Origin: Halorussus rarus
GTDB lineage: Archaea; Halobacteriota; Halobacteria; Halobacteriales; Haladaptataceae
NCBI RefSeq assembly: GCF_003369835.1
Contig: NZ_QPMJ01000001.1
Coordinates: 1,483,589-1,547,588 of the forward strand
Reading direction: 5' to 3'
Length of the DNA stretch: 64,000 nt
Shown in pieces: positions 16,644 to 25,572 of the stretch. Numbering within the stretch: position 1 is the first letter of the stretch; each line of letters starts with the position of its first letter. Position numbers and translations under genes: made by a program. The notes beneath the pieces are model-generated. The model saw only the letters and a list, made by a program, of their open reading frames with translations. It had not been told where the DNA came from and made no database searches.

Positions 16644-18185
16644 TCAGGAGGGGTCGTCGCGCGCCCAGTCGCGCGACCGCTCGACAGCTTCGCTCCACCG
16701 GTCGTACCTCGCGTCTGCGGTGGCCTCGTCCATCTCGGGATCGAACTGCCGGTCGACCCGCCAGTTGTCGCGGAGTTCGTCGACGTCCGCCCAGTAGCCG
16801 ACCGCGAGGCCGGCGGCGTAGGCCGCCCCGAGTGCGGTGGTCTCGTCGACTTCCGGCCGGACGATCTCGGCGCCGAGGATGTCGGCCTGGAGCTGGCAGA
16901 GGTAGTTGTTCTTGACCGCGCCGCCGTCGACCCGGAGGTCGTCGAGTTCGAGCCCGCAGTCCGCGACCATCGCCTCCGCCACGTCCCGGGTCTGGTAGGC
17001 GATGGATTCGAGCGTGGCCCGGACGACGTGCTCGCGGCGGGTCCCCCGGGTCATCCCGACGATGGTGCCCCGGGCCCGCGGGTCCCAGTGGGGCGCGCCG
17101 AGGCCGGTGAACGCCGGGACGACGTAGACCCCGTCGGTCGAGTCGACGCTCCGGGCGAGGCTCTCGGTCTCGGCGGCGTCCTCGACGAGCGTCACGTCCT
17201 CGAGCCACTCGATGGCCGCGCCCGTGGCGAAGATCGAGCCCTCGAGCGCGTACTGGACGGGGTCGCCCGAGCGGTGGAATCCCACCGTGGTGAGCAGGCC
17301 GTGGTCGCTGTCGACCGGCTCGTCGCCCGTGTTCATCAGGAAGAAGCTCCCCGTGCCGTAGGTGTTCTTGGCGTCGCCGGCGTCGAAGCAGGTCTGGCCG
17401 AACAGCGCGGCCTGCTGGTCGCCGAGCGCGCCGGCCACCGGGACCGCCGCGCCGAGGAACCCTTCCGGGTCGGTCGTCCCGTAGTAGTCCTCGTCGCTGG
17501 AGGGCCGGACTTCGGGGAGGCAAGCTGCCGGGACGTCGAACTCCGCGAGCAGGTCGTCGTCCCACGCCATCTCGCGGATGTCGAACAGCATCGTCCGCGA
17601 GGCGTTGGTCGCGTCGGTGACGTGCTCGCCGGTGAGATTGTAGACCAGCCACGAGTCGACGGTCCCGAACAGGATCTCGCCCTCGGCGGCGCGCGCCCGG
17701 AGGTCGGCCGGCCGGGCGCGCCGGGTCTTGATGGGGTCGGCGTTCTCCAGCAGCCACTCGGCCTTCGTCGCCGAGAAGTAGGCGTCGGGCAGCAGTCCGG
17801 TCTTCTCGCGGATCGTCTCGGCCTTCCCCTCGTCTTCCAGCTGTTCGACCCGGTCGGTGGTCCGGCGGTCCTGCCAGACGATCGCGTTGTACACCGGCTT
17901 GCCGGTGTCGCGGTCCCAGAGCAGGGTGGTCTCGCGCTGGTTGGTCACGCCGATGGCGGTCAGCCGGTCGGCCTCGATGCCGGCGTCTGCGAGCGCCGCC
18001 CGGGTCACGCTCTTCGTGTTCTCCCAGATCTCGACCGGGTCGTGCTCGACCCACCCGGGTTCGGGGTAGAACTGCTCGTGGGTCTCGTAGGCCTCCGCGA
18101 CGACGGTCCCGTCGTGGTCGAACACCATGAACCGGGTGCCGGTGGTCCCCTGGTCGATGGCGCCGACGTAGGTGTCGGCCGTCAT
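16644..18185 (-). CDS. glpK: Glycerol kinase
   Basis: A 513-residue FGGY-family kinase: GAIDQGTTGTRFMVFD (ATP loop) at residues 7-22, NQRETTLLWD, IVWQDRRT, the GDQQAALFGQ segment, GTGSFFLMNTG, and the late GGAVKNNYLCQLQADIL motif. It phosphorylates glycerol to sn-glycerol 3-phosphate with ATP. It is divergent from glpABC, so together they make up a complete glycerol catabolic locus. The start at 18185 is the one that opens directly with the kinase fold; the in-frame start at 18251 would add unrelated residues. Confidence 0.97.
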   Translation of the reverse strand: MTADTYVGAIDQGTTGTRFMVFDHDGTVVAEAYETHEQFYPEPGWVEHDPVEIWENTKSVTRAALADAGIEADRLTAIGVTNQRETTLLWDRDTGKPVYNAIVWQDRRTTDRVEQLEDEGKAETIREKTGLLPDAYFSATKAEWLLENADPIKTRRARPADLRARAAEGEILFGTVDSWLVYNLTGEHVTDATNASRTMLFDIREMAWDDDLLAEFDVPAACLPEVRPSSDEDYYGTTDPEGFLGAAVPVAGALGDQQAALFGQTCFDAGDAKNTYGTGSFFLMNTGDEPVDSDHGLLTTVGFHRSGDPVQYALEGSIFATGAAIEWLEDVTLVEDAAETESLARSVDSTDGVYVVPAFTGLGAPHWDPRARGTIVGMTRGTRREHVVRATLESIAYQTRDVAEAMVADCGLELDDLRVDGGAVKNNYLCQLQADILGAEIVRPEVDETTALGAAYAAGLAVGYWADVDELRDNWRVDRQFDPEMDEATADARYDRWSEAVERSRDWARDDPS

Positions 18186-18246
18186 GGCTCGGACTGGGTC
18201 GGCCAGCGTGATAACGATACGGCCGACCGCAGACCAGAGCGCGGAC

Positions 18247-18265
18247 TTCACAACATACGTGTGAA
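18247..18265. promoter_or_regulatory. Operator-like inverted repeat between glpK and glpA
   Basis: TTCACA and TGTGAA form a perfect six-base inverted repeat around a seven-base spacer. It is 62 bases before the glpK ATG and just upstream of a TATA-like stretch (GTATCGTTATCA on the minus strand, 18209-18220). A glycerol-responsive or GlpR-type regulator is a reasonable guess; the sequence does not identify it. The remaining gap up to 18575 holds repeat copy B and no gene. Confidence 0.45.
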
Positions 18266-18284
18266 CTCCTCGACTCCTGAGTCC

Positions 18285-18430
18285 GGCGCACGCTGGCGCG
18301 ACCCTCGTGGTCGCGCCAGTGCGTGCGAGGGACGAGCGAGCGAAGCGAGCGAGGAGGCTGGGGAGGTGTGAGGCCGTTGCGGTGCTGTCCGGTTGCGGTA
18401 ACAGAGGTGACGGCAGTAGCTAGCTCGGTT
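18285..18430. repeat. Dispersed structured repeat, copy B
   Basis: The partner of copy A at 3611-3784, in the same orientation. Its hairpin spans 18287-18327: outer arms CGCACG/CGTGCG, inner arms CTGGCGCGACC/GGTCGCGCCAG, loop CTCGT, bulge TG. The inner stem has an A-T pair where copy A has G-C. Shared blocks CGAGGGACGAG, GAGGCTGGGGAGG, TGAGGCCGTTGCGG and TGACGGCAGTAGCTAGCTC follow in the same order. The variable segment here is a short CGAGCGAAG-type run. It sits inside the divergent glpK-glpA promoter region. Confidence 0.8.
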
Positions 18431-18575
18431 GATTACCCCCAATTTCGGCATCCAATACCGTCCTCTGTCGGAATTGCAGGAGCTGAATCTGACAGCACTA
18501 CCCGGTCCGCCTTTCGGAGACCGCAACTGCGAGACAGCAGTACACTCAAGTCCGCACGGGCCAACATCCGAGCGA

Positions 18576-20342
18576 ATGACCGACACCGAGGTCCTCGTCG
18601 TCGGCGGGGGGTCGACGGGCTGCGGCGTCGCCCGGGACCTCGCCATGCGCGGGGTCGACGTGACGCTCGTCGAGAAGGGGAACCTCACCAACGGAACGAC
18701 CGGTCGGATGCACGGGCTGCTCCACAGCGGCGGTCGGTACGCGGTCTCCGATAAATCGAGCGCCGAGGAGTGCATCCGGGAGAACCGCGTGCTCCGGGAC
18801 ATCGCCGGCCACTGCGTCGAGATGACCGGCGGCCTGTTCGTGCAGTTGGCGGGCGACCCGGACGAGTACTTCGAGGAGAAGCTGGCCGGCTGCCGCGACT
18901 GCGGCATCCCGGCCGAGGTCCTGAGCGGGGAGGAGGCCCGCGAGCAGGAGCCCTACCTGACGAAGGACGTGAAGCGCGCGATTCGGGTGCCCGACGGCGC
19001 CGTCGACCCGTTCCGGCTCTGCGTGGCCAACGCCGCCAGCGCCGAGCGACACGGCGCGCGCATCGAGACCCACGCGGAGGTGACCGACGTGCTGGTCGAC
19101 GACAGCGGTGACAGCGGCGACGGTGGGGGCGGCAGCAACGACGAGGGAGAGCGCCGAGTCCGGGGAATCGAAGTGCGCCACGACTCCGGCCCCGGCGAGC
19201 GCGAGCACCGGAAAGCGGGCGAGACCGAGGAGATCACGGCCGAGCACGTCGTCAACGCCACGGGCGCCTGGGCCGGCCAGGTCGGCGCGATGGCGGGCGT
19301 CGACGTGGCGGTCCGGCCCTCCAAGGGCGCGATGGTGGTGATGAACTGCCGGCAGGTCGACACCGTGGTCAACCGATGCCGGCCGAAGGGCGACGCCGAC
19401 ATCGTGGTTCCCCACGAGACCACCGCCATCCTGGGCACGACGGACGTGGAGGTCGAGGACCCCGAGGAGTACTCCGAGGAGCGCTGGGAGGTCGACCTGA
19501 TGATAGACGAGCTCTCGCGGCTCGTCCCCATCCTCGCGGAGGCCCGGACCGTCCGGTCGTTCTGGGGCGTCCGCCCGCTCTACGAACCGCCGGGAACCGG
19601 CACCGCCGACCCGACCGACATCACCCGGGACTACTTCCTGCTCGACCACGCCGAGCGCGACGAACTGACGGGGTTCACCACCATCGTCGGCGGGAAGTTC
19701 ACGACCTACCGGCTGATGGCCGAGGAGATCGCCGACCACGTCTGCGACGAACTGGGCGTCTCCGCGGAGTGCCGGACTGCCGAGGTCCCCCTACCGGGCA
19801 GCGAGGACGCCTCGGTCCTCGACGACTACATGGCGGAGTTCGGCCTCCGATCGCCCGTCGGCCGGCGGAGCGTCCAGCGCCTCGGCAGTCGCGCCGACGA
19901 GGTGCTTTCGACCGACGGGCCGAATCCGGTGCTCTGCGACTGCGAGGCGGTGACGAGGGCGGAGGTCCGGGACGCCATCGACGAGTCGGGCACCGACCTC
20001 AACGCGGTCCGCATCCGGACCCGGGCCTCGATGGGCAACTGCCAGGGCGGGTTCTGCTGCCAGCAGCTGGCGGCCGAACTCCACCCCGAGTACGACGAGC
20101 CGCAGGCCCGCGAGGCGCTCGACGAGCTGTTCGAGGAGCGCTGGAAGGGCGAGCGCCACGCGCTCTGGGGCGAACAGCTCTCGCAGGCCGCGCTCAACTA
20201 CGCGCTCCACGCGACCACGATGAACCGGGACCGCGACCCGGCCGACCGCGACGGCCGAATCTCGTTCGACGACTTCGACGCGGGCGAGACCCTCGAGATG
20301 GAGGAAAAGCGCGGTGGAACGGAGGGGCAGCGTGGCGATTGA
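18576..20342 (+). CDS. glpA: Anaerobic-type glycerol-3-phosphate dehydrogenase subunit A
   Basis: A 588-residue flavoprotein. FAD-binding [17 protein letters not shown] is near residues 11-27 and HSGGRYAV near 50. The DAO fold runs to about residue 400, and a C-terminal Cys-rich BFD-like domain ([11 protein letters not shown] then [10 protein letters not shown]) should hold an Fe-S cluster. It oxidises glycerol 3-phosphate to dihydroxyacetone phosphate. A run of Gly, Ser, Asp and Glu near residues 178-195 is a halophilic insertion. The ATG at 18576 starts the flavin fold; an ORF extension to 18429 enters the repeat and is rejected. Confidence 0.95.
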   Translation: MTDTEVLVVGGGSTGCGVARDLAMRGVDVTLVEKGNLTNGTTGRMHGLLHSGGRYAVSDKSSAEECIRENRVLRDIAGHCVEMTGGLFVQLAGDPDEYFEEKLAGCRDCGIPAEVLSGEEAREQEPYLTKDVKRAIRVPDGAVDPFRLCVANAASAERHGARIETHAEVTDVLVDDSGDSGDGGGGSNDEGERRVRGIEVRHDSGPGEREHRKAGETEEITAEHVVNATGAWAGQVGAMAGVDVAVRPSKGAMVVMNCRQVDTVVNRCRPKGDADIVVPHETTAILGTTDVEVEDPEEYSEERWEVDLMIDELSRLVPILAEARTVRSFWGVRPLYEPPGTGTADPTDITRDYFLLDHAERDELTGFTTIVGGKFTTYRLMAEEIADHVCDELGVSAECRTAEVPLPGSEDASVLDDYMAEFGLRSPVGRRSVQRLGSRADEVLSTDGPNPVLCDCEAVTRAEVRDAIDESGTDLNAVRIRTRASMGNCQGGFCCQQLAAELHPEYDEPQAREALDELFEERWKGERHALWGEQLSQAALNYALHATTMNRDRDPADRDGRISFDDFDAGETLEMEEKRGGTEGQRGD

Positions 20343-21651
20343 GGACGACGTCACGGTCGTCGGAGGCGGCCTCGCGGGCATGACCGCGGCGCTCGCGGCC
20401 GCTCGCGAGGGCGCGGCCGTCCGGGTGGTCTCGCACAAGGATTCGACGCTCCGGAGCGCCAGCGGTCTGGTCGACGTGCTGGGGTACGATTCCGACGATG
20501 AACTGCTCGCGGACCCCTTCGAGGCGATTCCGGACCTGCCCGAGCGCCACCCGTACCGAACGGTCGGTGCGGCGGGCGTCAGGGAGGGTTTCGCGCTGTT
20601 CGACGACGTGGTCGGCGACCGCTACCGCGGCGACCACACCGACCTGAACGCGCTCGTCCCGACCCACGGCGGGACCGTCAAGCCCACCGCGCGGTACCCC
20701 GCGAGCGTCGCGCCCGGACTCGCCAGCGACGACCGGCCGGTCCTGCTGGTCGGCTTCGAGACCGTGCCCGACTTCGACGCGCCGCTCGCGGCCGACCACC
20801 TTCGGGCCGCAGGCGTCCCCTTCCCGGTCCGGGGTGTCACGGTCCGGTTCCCCGGCGGCTTCCGGGCCGACGCCGCCCGGACCAGGCTGGCGGACGCGCT
20901 CGACGCGGACGAACGCGTGGCAGTCGGCGACGACGCGGGACCGTACTCCGAGTCGCTGCCGATTCGCCGCGCGCTCGCCGAGACCGCGAAGGACCACCTC
21001 CGGGGAGAGAAGCGGGTCGGCTTCCCGGCCCTGCTCGGCCGGCACGAGACCGAGGAAGTGCGGGCCGACCTCGAGGCCGAACTAGACGCGGCCGTCTTCG
21101 AGGTGCCGACGGGGCCGCCGAGCCTGCCGGGGATGCGCCTCGAAGGCGCGCTCCGCGGGGCCTGCCGGGAGGCCGGCGTCCGATTCACCACGGGGAATCC
21201 GGTGGTGGACTTCGAGATCGACGGCGAGGCTGACGATTCCGACCCGGATTCCCTCGCGGCGGTCCGCGTCGAGCGCAACGGCGCGGCGATTCCCTTCCAC
21301 GCCGACCAGTTCGTGCTGGCGACCGGCGGACTGGTCGGGAAGGGCGTCGACTCCGACCGCGAGCGAGTGCGCGAACCGATCTTCGACTGCTACGTCCCGC
21401 ACCCGGACGACCGGTACGACTGGTCGGCCGACGGGGCGTTCGGCGACCACGCCTTCGCGCGATTCGGCGTGGAGACCGACGACGACCTCCGGCCGCTCGA
21501 CCGACGGGGCGACCCGGAGTTCGGAAACCTGCGGGCGGCCGGCGCGGTGCTGGGCGGCTACGACTTCGCCGCGGAGAAGTCCGGGTCGGGAGTCTCGCTC
21601 GCCACGGGGCTCGCGGCCGGGCGGCGCGCGGCCGAGGAGGCGACGAGATAA
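20332..21651 (+). CDS. glpB: Glycerol-3-phosphate dehydrogenase subunit B
   Basis: A 439-residue second flavoprotein of the complex, opening [20 protein letters not shown] with a dinucleotide-binding motif. Other features are [22 protein letters not shown]-like [24 protein letters not shown] and an end [21 protein letters not shown] choose GTG at 20332, which follows GGAGGGG by five bases; GTG at 20314 is possible. It overlaps glpA by 11 bases, so translation is coupled. Confidence 0.92.
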   Translation: MAIEDDVTVVGGGLAGMTAALAAAREGAAVRVVSHKDSTLRSASGLVDVLGYDSDDELLADPFEAIPDLPERHPYRTVGAAGVREGFALFDDVVGDRYRGDHTDLNALVPTHGGTVKPTARYPASVAPGLASDDRPVLLVGFETVPDFDAPLAADHLRAAGVPFPVRGVTVRFPGGFRADAARTRLADALDADERVAVGDDAGPYSESLPIRRALAETAKDHLRGEKRVGFPALLGRHETEEVRADLEAELDAAVFEVPTGPPSLPGMRLEGALRGACREAGVRFTTGNPVVDFEIDGEADDSDPDSLAAVRVERNGAAIPFHADQFVLATGGLVGKGVDSDRERVREPIFDCYVPHPDDRYDWSADGAFGDHAFARFGVETDDDLRPLDRRGDPEFGNLRAAGAVLGGYDFAAEKSGSGVSLATGLAAGRRAAEEATR

Positions 21652-21653
21652 CG

Positions 21654-23078
21654 ATGAGTGACGCACCGAACGCGAACGACGCGAGCGAGACAGGCTCCCC
21701 GAACGAACCGGACGACCCCCACGACGCGAGGGAGGAGGCGACCGTCGAGAGCGACGAGTTCGAGCCGGTGCACGTCTTCGAGGAGAGCGAGGAGATGGAC
21801 CTCCGGCCGGGCAGCGACGACTGCTACAAGTGCTCGACCTGCGACTCGGTCTGCCCGGTCGCGGAGGTCGACGACGAGTTCCCCGGCCCGAAGTTCCAGG
21901 GCCCCGAGCAGTGGCGGCTCAAGCGCAAGGGCGACCGGGATGTCGACGAGTCGGTGATGTCGTGCTCGAACTGCATGCGCTGCGACTCGTCGTGTCCTTC
22001 CGACGTTCCCCTCAGCCAGATGCACAACACGGCTCGCGGGGAGTTCGTGGAGGAACAGATGGAGAAGCTCTCGCGGGAGTACGTCCGCAATCGAATCCTG
22101 GCGAACTACCGATTCTTCGCCGAAGTGGCGAGCAGGATGCCGCGGCTCGCCAACTTCGTGATGGGCAACTCGCTCGTCCAGGCCGTCAACGAGAGGCTGC
22201 TCGGCATCACCGCCGAGCGCGACTTCCCCGAGTTCGCCGACGAGACGTTCCGGGAGTGGTGGGAGAAGCGAGGCGGCAGCGCCGCCTCGAAGAAGCGAGC
22301 GCGGGAGGCGCGAGCGGAGCGCGGGGGCGCGCAGGCCAGGAGCGAGGACAAGCGCGTGGCGTACTTCCACGGCTGCTACTCGAACTACAACACCCCTGAG
22401 GTGGGCAAGGCGATGGTGCGACTCTACGAGCACTTCGGCTACGAGGTGCTGGTCCCCCCGCAGAAGTGCTCGGGCACGCCGATGTTCGCCAACGGGATGC
22501 TGGCCGACGCCCGGCGCGCGGCCGAGACGAACGTCCGGGAACTCGCGGCCGCTATCGAAAGCGGCGCGGACATCGTCGCCTCCTGCACCTCGTGCTCGAT
22601 GTCGCTCCGCCAGGAGTACCCCGAACTGTTCGACTTCGAGGGGACCGCCGGCGTCGCGGCCCGGACCTACGAGGCCCTCGAGTACCTGCGACTCCACGAG
22701 GACCTCGACGGTTCGCTGGAGGCGGCCGACGCCGATCTCGACGGCGCCGCCTTCGCGTACCACGCGCCCTGTCACGCCCGCAACCAGGGCGTCGACGGCC
22801 AGGCGGTCGAACTGCTCGACCGACTCGACGGCGCCGACGCCGAGGACGTCGGCCCCTCGTGCTCGGGCATCTCGGGCACCTACGGCTGGAAGGCCGAGAA
22901 GTACGACGCGTCGATGGAGATCGGCGCCGAGATGTTCGACCACATGGAGGAATCGCCGGCCGAGACGGGGCTGACCGAGTGCCCGACCTGCGCGATGCAG
23001 ATGGAACACGGAACGGGCTACGAGGTCCGCCACCCGCTCGAGGTGCTTGCCGAGGCGCTGGTCGACGGCGAGAACTGA
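21654..23078 (+). CDS. glpC: Glycerol-3-phosphate dehydrogenase subunit C, membrane-linked Fe-S protein
   Basis: A 474-residue protein. After an acidic 50-residue N terminus come two 4Fe-4S motifs, CYKCSTCDSVCP and CSNCMRCDSSCP, then two CCG-type cysteine domains (YFHGCYSNYN, PPQKCSGTPMF, SCTSCSMSLRQEYP; HAPCHARNQG, GPSCSGISGTYGWK, CPTCAMQM). It passes electrons from GlpAB to the quinone pool. It starts two bases after glpB and ends the glpABC operon. Confidence 0.95.
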   Translation: MSDAPNANDASETGSPNEPDDPHDAREEATVESDEFEPVHVFEESEEMDLRPGSDDCYKCSTCDSVCPVAEVDDEFPGPKFQGPEQWRLKRKGDRDVDESVMSCSNCMRCDSSCPSDVPLSQMHNTARGEFVEEQMEKLSREYVRNRILANYRFFAEVASRMPRLANFVMGNSLVQAVNERLLGITAERDFPEFADETFREWWEKRGGSAASKKRAREARAERGGAQARSEDKRVAYFHGCYSNYNTPEVGKAMVRLYEHFGYEVLVPPQKCSGTPMFANGMLADARRAAETNVRELAAAIESGADIVASCTSCSMSLRQEYPELFDFEGTAGVAARTYEALEYLRLHEDLDGSLEAADADLDGAAFAYHAPCHARNQGVDGQAVELLDRLDGADAEDVGPSCSGISGTYGWKAEKYDASMEIGAEMFDHMEESPAETGLTECPTCAMQMEHGTGYEVRHPLEVLAEALVDGEN

Positions 23079-23122
23079 GAAAATCGGGGCTCGGTTCGGC
23101 TACCCGGCCGCTTCCGAGGCGA

Positions 23123-23338
23123 TTACGAGGCGTTCCGGTCGGCGAGCGCGAGGAGTTCGCCGTACCCCTCGTTCTCGGGGAACTCCGAGATTACGTGCTG
23201 GAGTTCGCCGGTGGAGGCGGCCTCTGCGACCACGCCCGTCACCGCCTGCGAAGCGTGCTTCGGGCTCGCGTCGGGGTCGAGCCGGTCGCCCACGCGGTCG
23301 GTGAACTCCGCACCGCCGGACCCGAAGTCGGGACCGAG
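23123..23338 (-). pseudogene. Truncated DUF2267 C-terminal half
   Basis: Reading leftwards directly after the TAA of the membrane gene at 23339, and in the same frame, the translation runs GAEFTDRVGDRLDPDASPKH, continues AVTGVVAEAASTGELQHVIS and ends FPENEGYGELLALADRNAS. This is the second half of a DUF2267 domain (the x-EFVDRVAER...AGEIEQVRDQLP pattern), with no first half and no ATG. A GTG at 23293 could start a 56-residue peptide. A decayed gene is the simpler reading. Confidence 0.45.
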
Positions 23339-23755
23339 TTACTCCGCTGTATCTCCGTCCCACGAGACGCCGGCGGTCACGAGCCACGCGCCGACGAGGA
23401 CGCCGAGTGCGTCGGTGACGGCCGCGGACAGCGCCGTCATCCGGAACGGGCCCCGCCAGGGCCCGGCCGAAATCGCCCCGACGTGGTCTGGGTTCGGCGC
23501 GACGAAGTGGAAGTAGACGCCGAACACGAGCGACGCAGCCATCGAGACGGCGAGGGCCGTCGCTCCTGTCGCTTCCTGTCCGCGCCAGAGCAATCCGAGC
23601 GCGACCAGCGGCGCGAGCACTATCACCCCGTAGACGAACGCCCACTGCCACCGCGAGAGCGGGACCGGAATCGCGGCGTGCGGAACGCCGTGAGCCGCGC
23701 TCGCCGCGGTGTGCAGACCGACGGCGAGCGCCGCGACCCGGAGTTCGCGCGCCAT
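23339..23755 (-). CDS. Four-helix membrane protein, unknown function
   Basis: A 138-residue hydrophobic protein with about four helices: residues 5-25, 40-58 (FVYGVIVLAPLVALGLLW), 65-85 and 108-130. HFVAPNPDHVGAIS lies between the third and fourth. I do not recognise the family. Its ATG is adjacent to the stop of the epimerase gene (23755/23756), so the two form an operon. Confidence 0.7.
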   Translation of the reverse strand: MARELRVAALAVGLHTAASAAHGVPHAAIPVPLSRWQWAFVYGVIVLAPLVALGLLWRGQEATGATALAVSMAASLVFGVYFHFVAPNPDHVGAISAGPWRGPFRMTALSAAVTDALGVLVGAWLVTAGVSWDGDTAE

Positions 23756-24805
23756 CTACGGCTCGGCCGCCTCCGCGGAATCGTCGGTCCTCGAGCCGTC
23801 GCCGTGACTCGTCCTCACCGCTTTCCCGCGCCACTCGTACCCGGCCGCGGTCTCGCGGACGGTCCCGTCCCCGCACCACCGCTCGACCACCGCGTCGAGT
23901 CCCTCCCGGTAGGTCGGATACCGCGGTTCCCAGTCGAAGTCGCGCCGGAACCGCTCGGCGGTCGTGGGCATCGGACTCGTCAGCAGCCGGACCGTCGCCT
24001 CGCCCGCGAGGTACTTCGCCAGCCACACCGGTACGCGGCGGGGCTCGGGCGCGTCGAGACGGTCCGCGAACGCCCGAATGAAGTCGGCGGTCGTGACGTG
24101 TTCCTCGTCGACGACGTGGTAGAGGCCGACAGAGTCGCTCTCGACTGCCTCGGCGAACGCCCGCGCAGCGTCGTCGACGTGCAGGACGGAGAGTTCCGCG
24201 TCCTTGCGACCGAGCAGACCGCCGCCGAGTATCGGCATGTTGCCGGCGAGCAGTTCCTCCCCGAACGTTCGCGTGTGGGCCGAGTCGTGAGCGTAGAAGA
24301 AGCCACAGCGGAGGACGGTCGTCTCGAATCCAGCCTCCCGGGCCGCCTCCCGAGCGATGCGCTCGGCGTCCAGCGCCGACTGAGTGGTCCGGTCCGGGTT
24401 CGGCTTCGCGGTCTCGTCGAACCGCGAGCCGTCCGGCTGGCGGGCGACCCAGACGACGCTCTGCTGGACGAAGCGGTCCGCACCGACGTCGGCCGCGACC
24501 GCGGTCAGGTTCCGCGCGCCCTCGCGACGCACGCGGTCGTTTCGCTCCCAGTCCCCGTCGGTCGGTTTTCGAGCCGTCGGGATAGCGGTGGCTGCGTGGA
24601 CCACGGCGTCGGCTCCCGCCGCGGCGTCGCGGAGCGAGTCGCGGTCGAGCACGTCGCCGCGCCGCGGGTCTCCGCCCCGCGCCCGGACCAGTTCGTCGCC
24701 CGAGTCGGTCCGCGTCAGGCCGACGATCGCGTGACCCCGGTCGGCGAGGTCGGCAACGAGTCGCCGCCCGAGGACGCCGGTCGCGCCCGCGATGAACACT
24801 CGCAT
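23756..24805 (-). CDS. NAD(P)-dependent epimerase/dehydratase-like protein
   Basis: A 349-residue extended SDR. The N terminus has the GATGVLGRRL nucleotide motif (residues 7-16), then GDVLDRDSLRDAAAGADAVV. The usual catalytic YxxxK is not obvious: QQSVVWVARQ is followed by LDAERIAREA where Tyr and Lys would be expected. It is therefore probably an atypical NmrA-like or epimerase-like member rather than a sugar epimerase. The ATG at 24805 is used because the upstream extension is promoter sequence. It is divergent from the HTH regulator at 24891. Confidence 0.82.
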   Translation of the reverse strand: MRVFIAGATGVLGRRLVADLADRGHAIVGLTRTDSGDELVRARGGDPRRGDVLDRDSLRDAAAGADAVVHAATAIPTARKPTDGDWERNDRVRREGARNLTAVAADVGADRFVQQSVVWVARQPDGSRFDETAKPNPDRTTQSALDAERIAREAAREAGFETTVLRCGFFYAHDSAHTRTFGEELLAGNMPILGGGLLGRKDAELSVLHVDDAARAFAEAVESDSVGLYHVVDEEHVTTADFIRAFADRLDAPEPRRVPVWLAKYLAGEATVRLLTSPMPTTAERFRRDFDWEPRYPTYREGLDAVVERWCGDGTVRETAAGYEWRGKAVRTSHGDGSRTDDSAEAAEP

Positions 24806-24860
24806 GGACGAACGGACGGGCGGCCCGACGGTAGCGGTTCTGCCGGACCTGCGCGGTGGG

Positions 24861-24870
24861 TTTATAACTT
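24861..24870 (+). promoter_or_regulatory. TATA box for the Bat-type regulator
   Basis: TTTATAACTT lies about 26 bases before the ATG at 24891, the spacing expected if transcription starts at or next to the start codon. This indicates a leaderless mRNA. Confidence 0.6.
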
Positions 24871-24890
24871 CGGCAGTCGCGGGTCTCGGC

Positions 24891-25544
24891 ATGCGTCGCG
24901 TCCAGTTGACGTTCTACGCGCCCGACGCCGAGGTCCACCCGATCCACACGATGCTGGCCGAGCGCGACTACGTGGACGCCGCCGAGATGGTCCACTGGAA
25001 CGACGCGGGCGAGACCATGACCCACGCGTTCTACGTCGAGGGCGACCGGGAGGCGTTCTCCGCGGAACTCGCCGAGACGCCCGAGGTGCGGGCGTACGAC
25101 GTCACGCCGGTCGACGACCGCGGCTTCTACGCCCACGTCCGGGCCGAGACGACCCCCGTCCAGCGGGCGATGTTCGACGCCTACCGCGAGGGCGGCGTCG
25201 TGGTCACCTCGACCCTCGAACACACCGACGACGGCGGCGTCACCTTCGACGCGGTCGGCACCGCGGACGCGCTACAGGAACTTCACGACACGGCGCCCGA
25301 GGAGGTCGTCGTCAGGGTCGAGCGGGTCGGCGGAATCGAGGCCACCCCGGAGACGGTGGCGGCGGTTCTCTCCGCGCGCCAGCGCGAGGCGGTCGAGACG
25401 GCCGTCGCGGCGGGCTACTACGACGTGCCCCGGACCGCGAGCCACGAGGACGTGGCCGAGGCGCTGGACTGCGCGCCGAGCACGGCGTCCGAGCACCTCC
25501 GGAAGGCCGAATCGAAGGTACTGCGGGCGCTGTTCGGGGAGTAG
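24891..25544 (+). CDS. Bat-type HTH transcriptional regulator (HTH-10)
   Basis: A 217-residue protein. The C-terminal 55 residues form the bacterio-opsin activator-type HTH: LSARQREAVETAVAAGYYDV, then ASHEDVAEALDCAPSTASEH and LRKAESKVL. The N-terminal part is an uncharacterised sensor or input domain seen in many haloarchaeal HTH-10 proteins. It probably activates or represses nearby or remote genes; no target is visible. The TATA-to-ATG spacing supports the start. Confidence 0.9.
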   Translation: MRRVQLTFYAPDAEVHPIHTMLAERDYVDAAEMVHWNDAGETMTHAFYVEGDREAFSAELAETPEVRAYDVTPVDDRGFYAHVRAETTPVQRAMFDAYREGGVVVTSTLEHTDDGGVTFDAVGTADALQELHDTAPEEVVVRVERVGGIEATPETVAAVLSARQREAVETAVAAGYYDVPRTASHEDVAEALDCAPSTASEHLRKAESKVLRALFGE

Positions 25545-25572
25545 AGTCGGAAGTCGAACCGGGCCGAAGAAG

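Noticed and set aside
16119-18371. A 750-residue frame antisense to glpK
   Set aside because: It mirrors the glycerol kinase gene and has the composition of an antisense shadow.
18248-18907. A 219-residue minus-strand frame over repeat copy B, and a similar 69-residue frame over copy A
   Set aside because: Both contain the same TAPQRPH-type translation because they read through the repeat. The repeat's variable middle and folding argue that it is not protein-coding.
23756-24805. Assigning a sugar-nucleotide epimerase function
   Set aside because: The nucleotide-binding motif is clear but the catalytic Tyr-x3-Lys is not, and no sugar genes are directly coupled.
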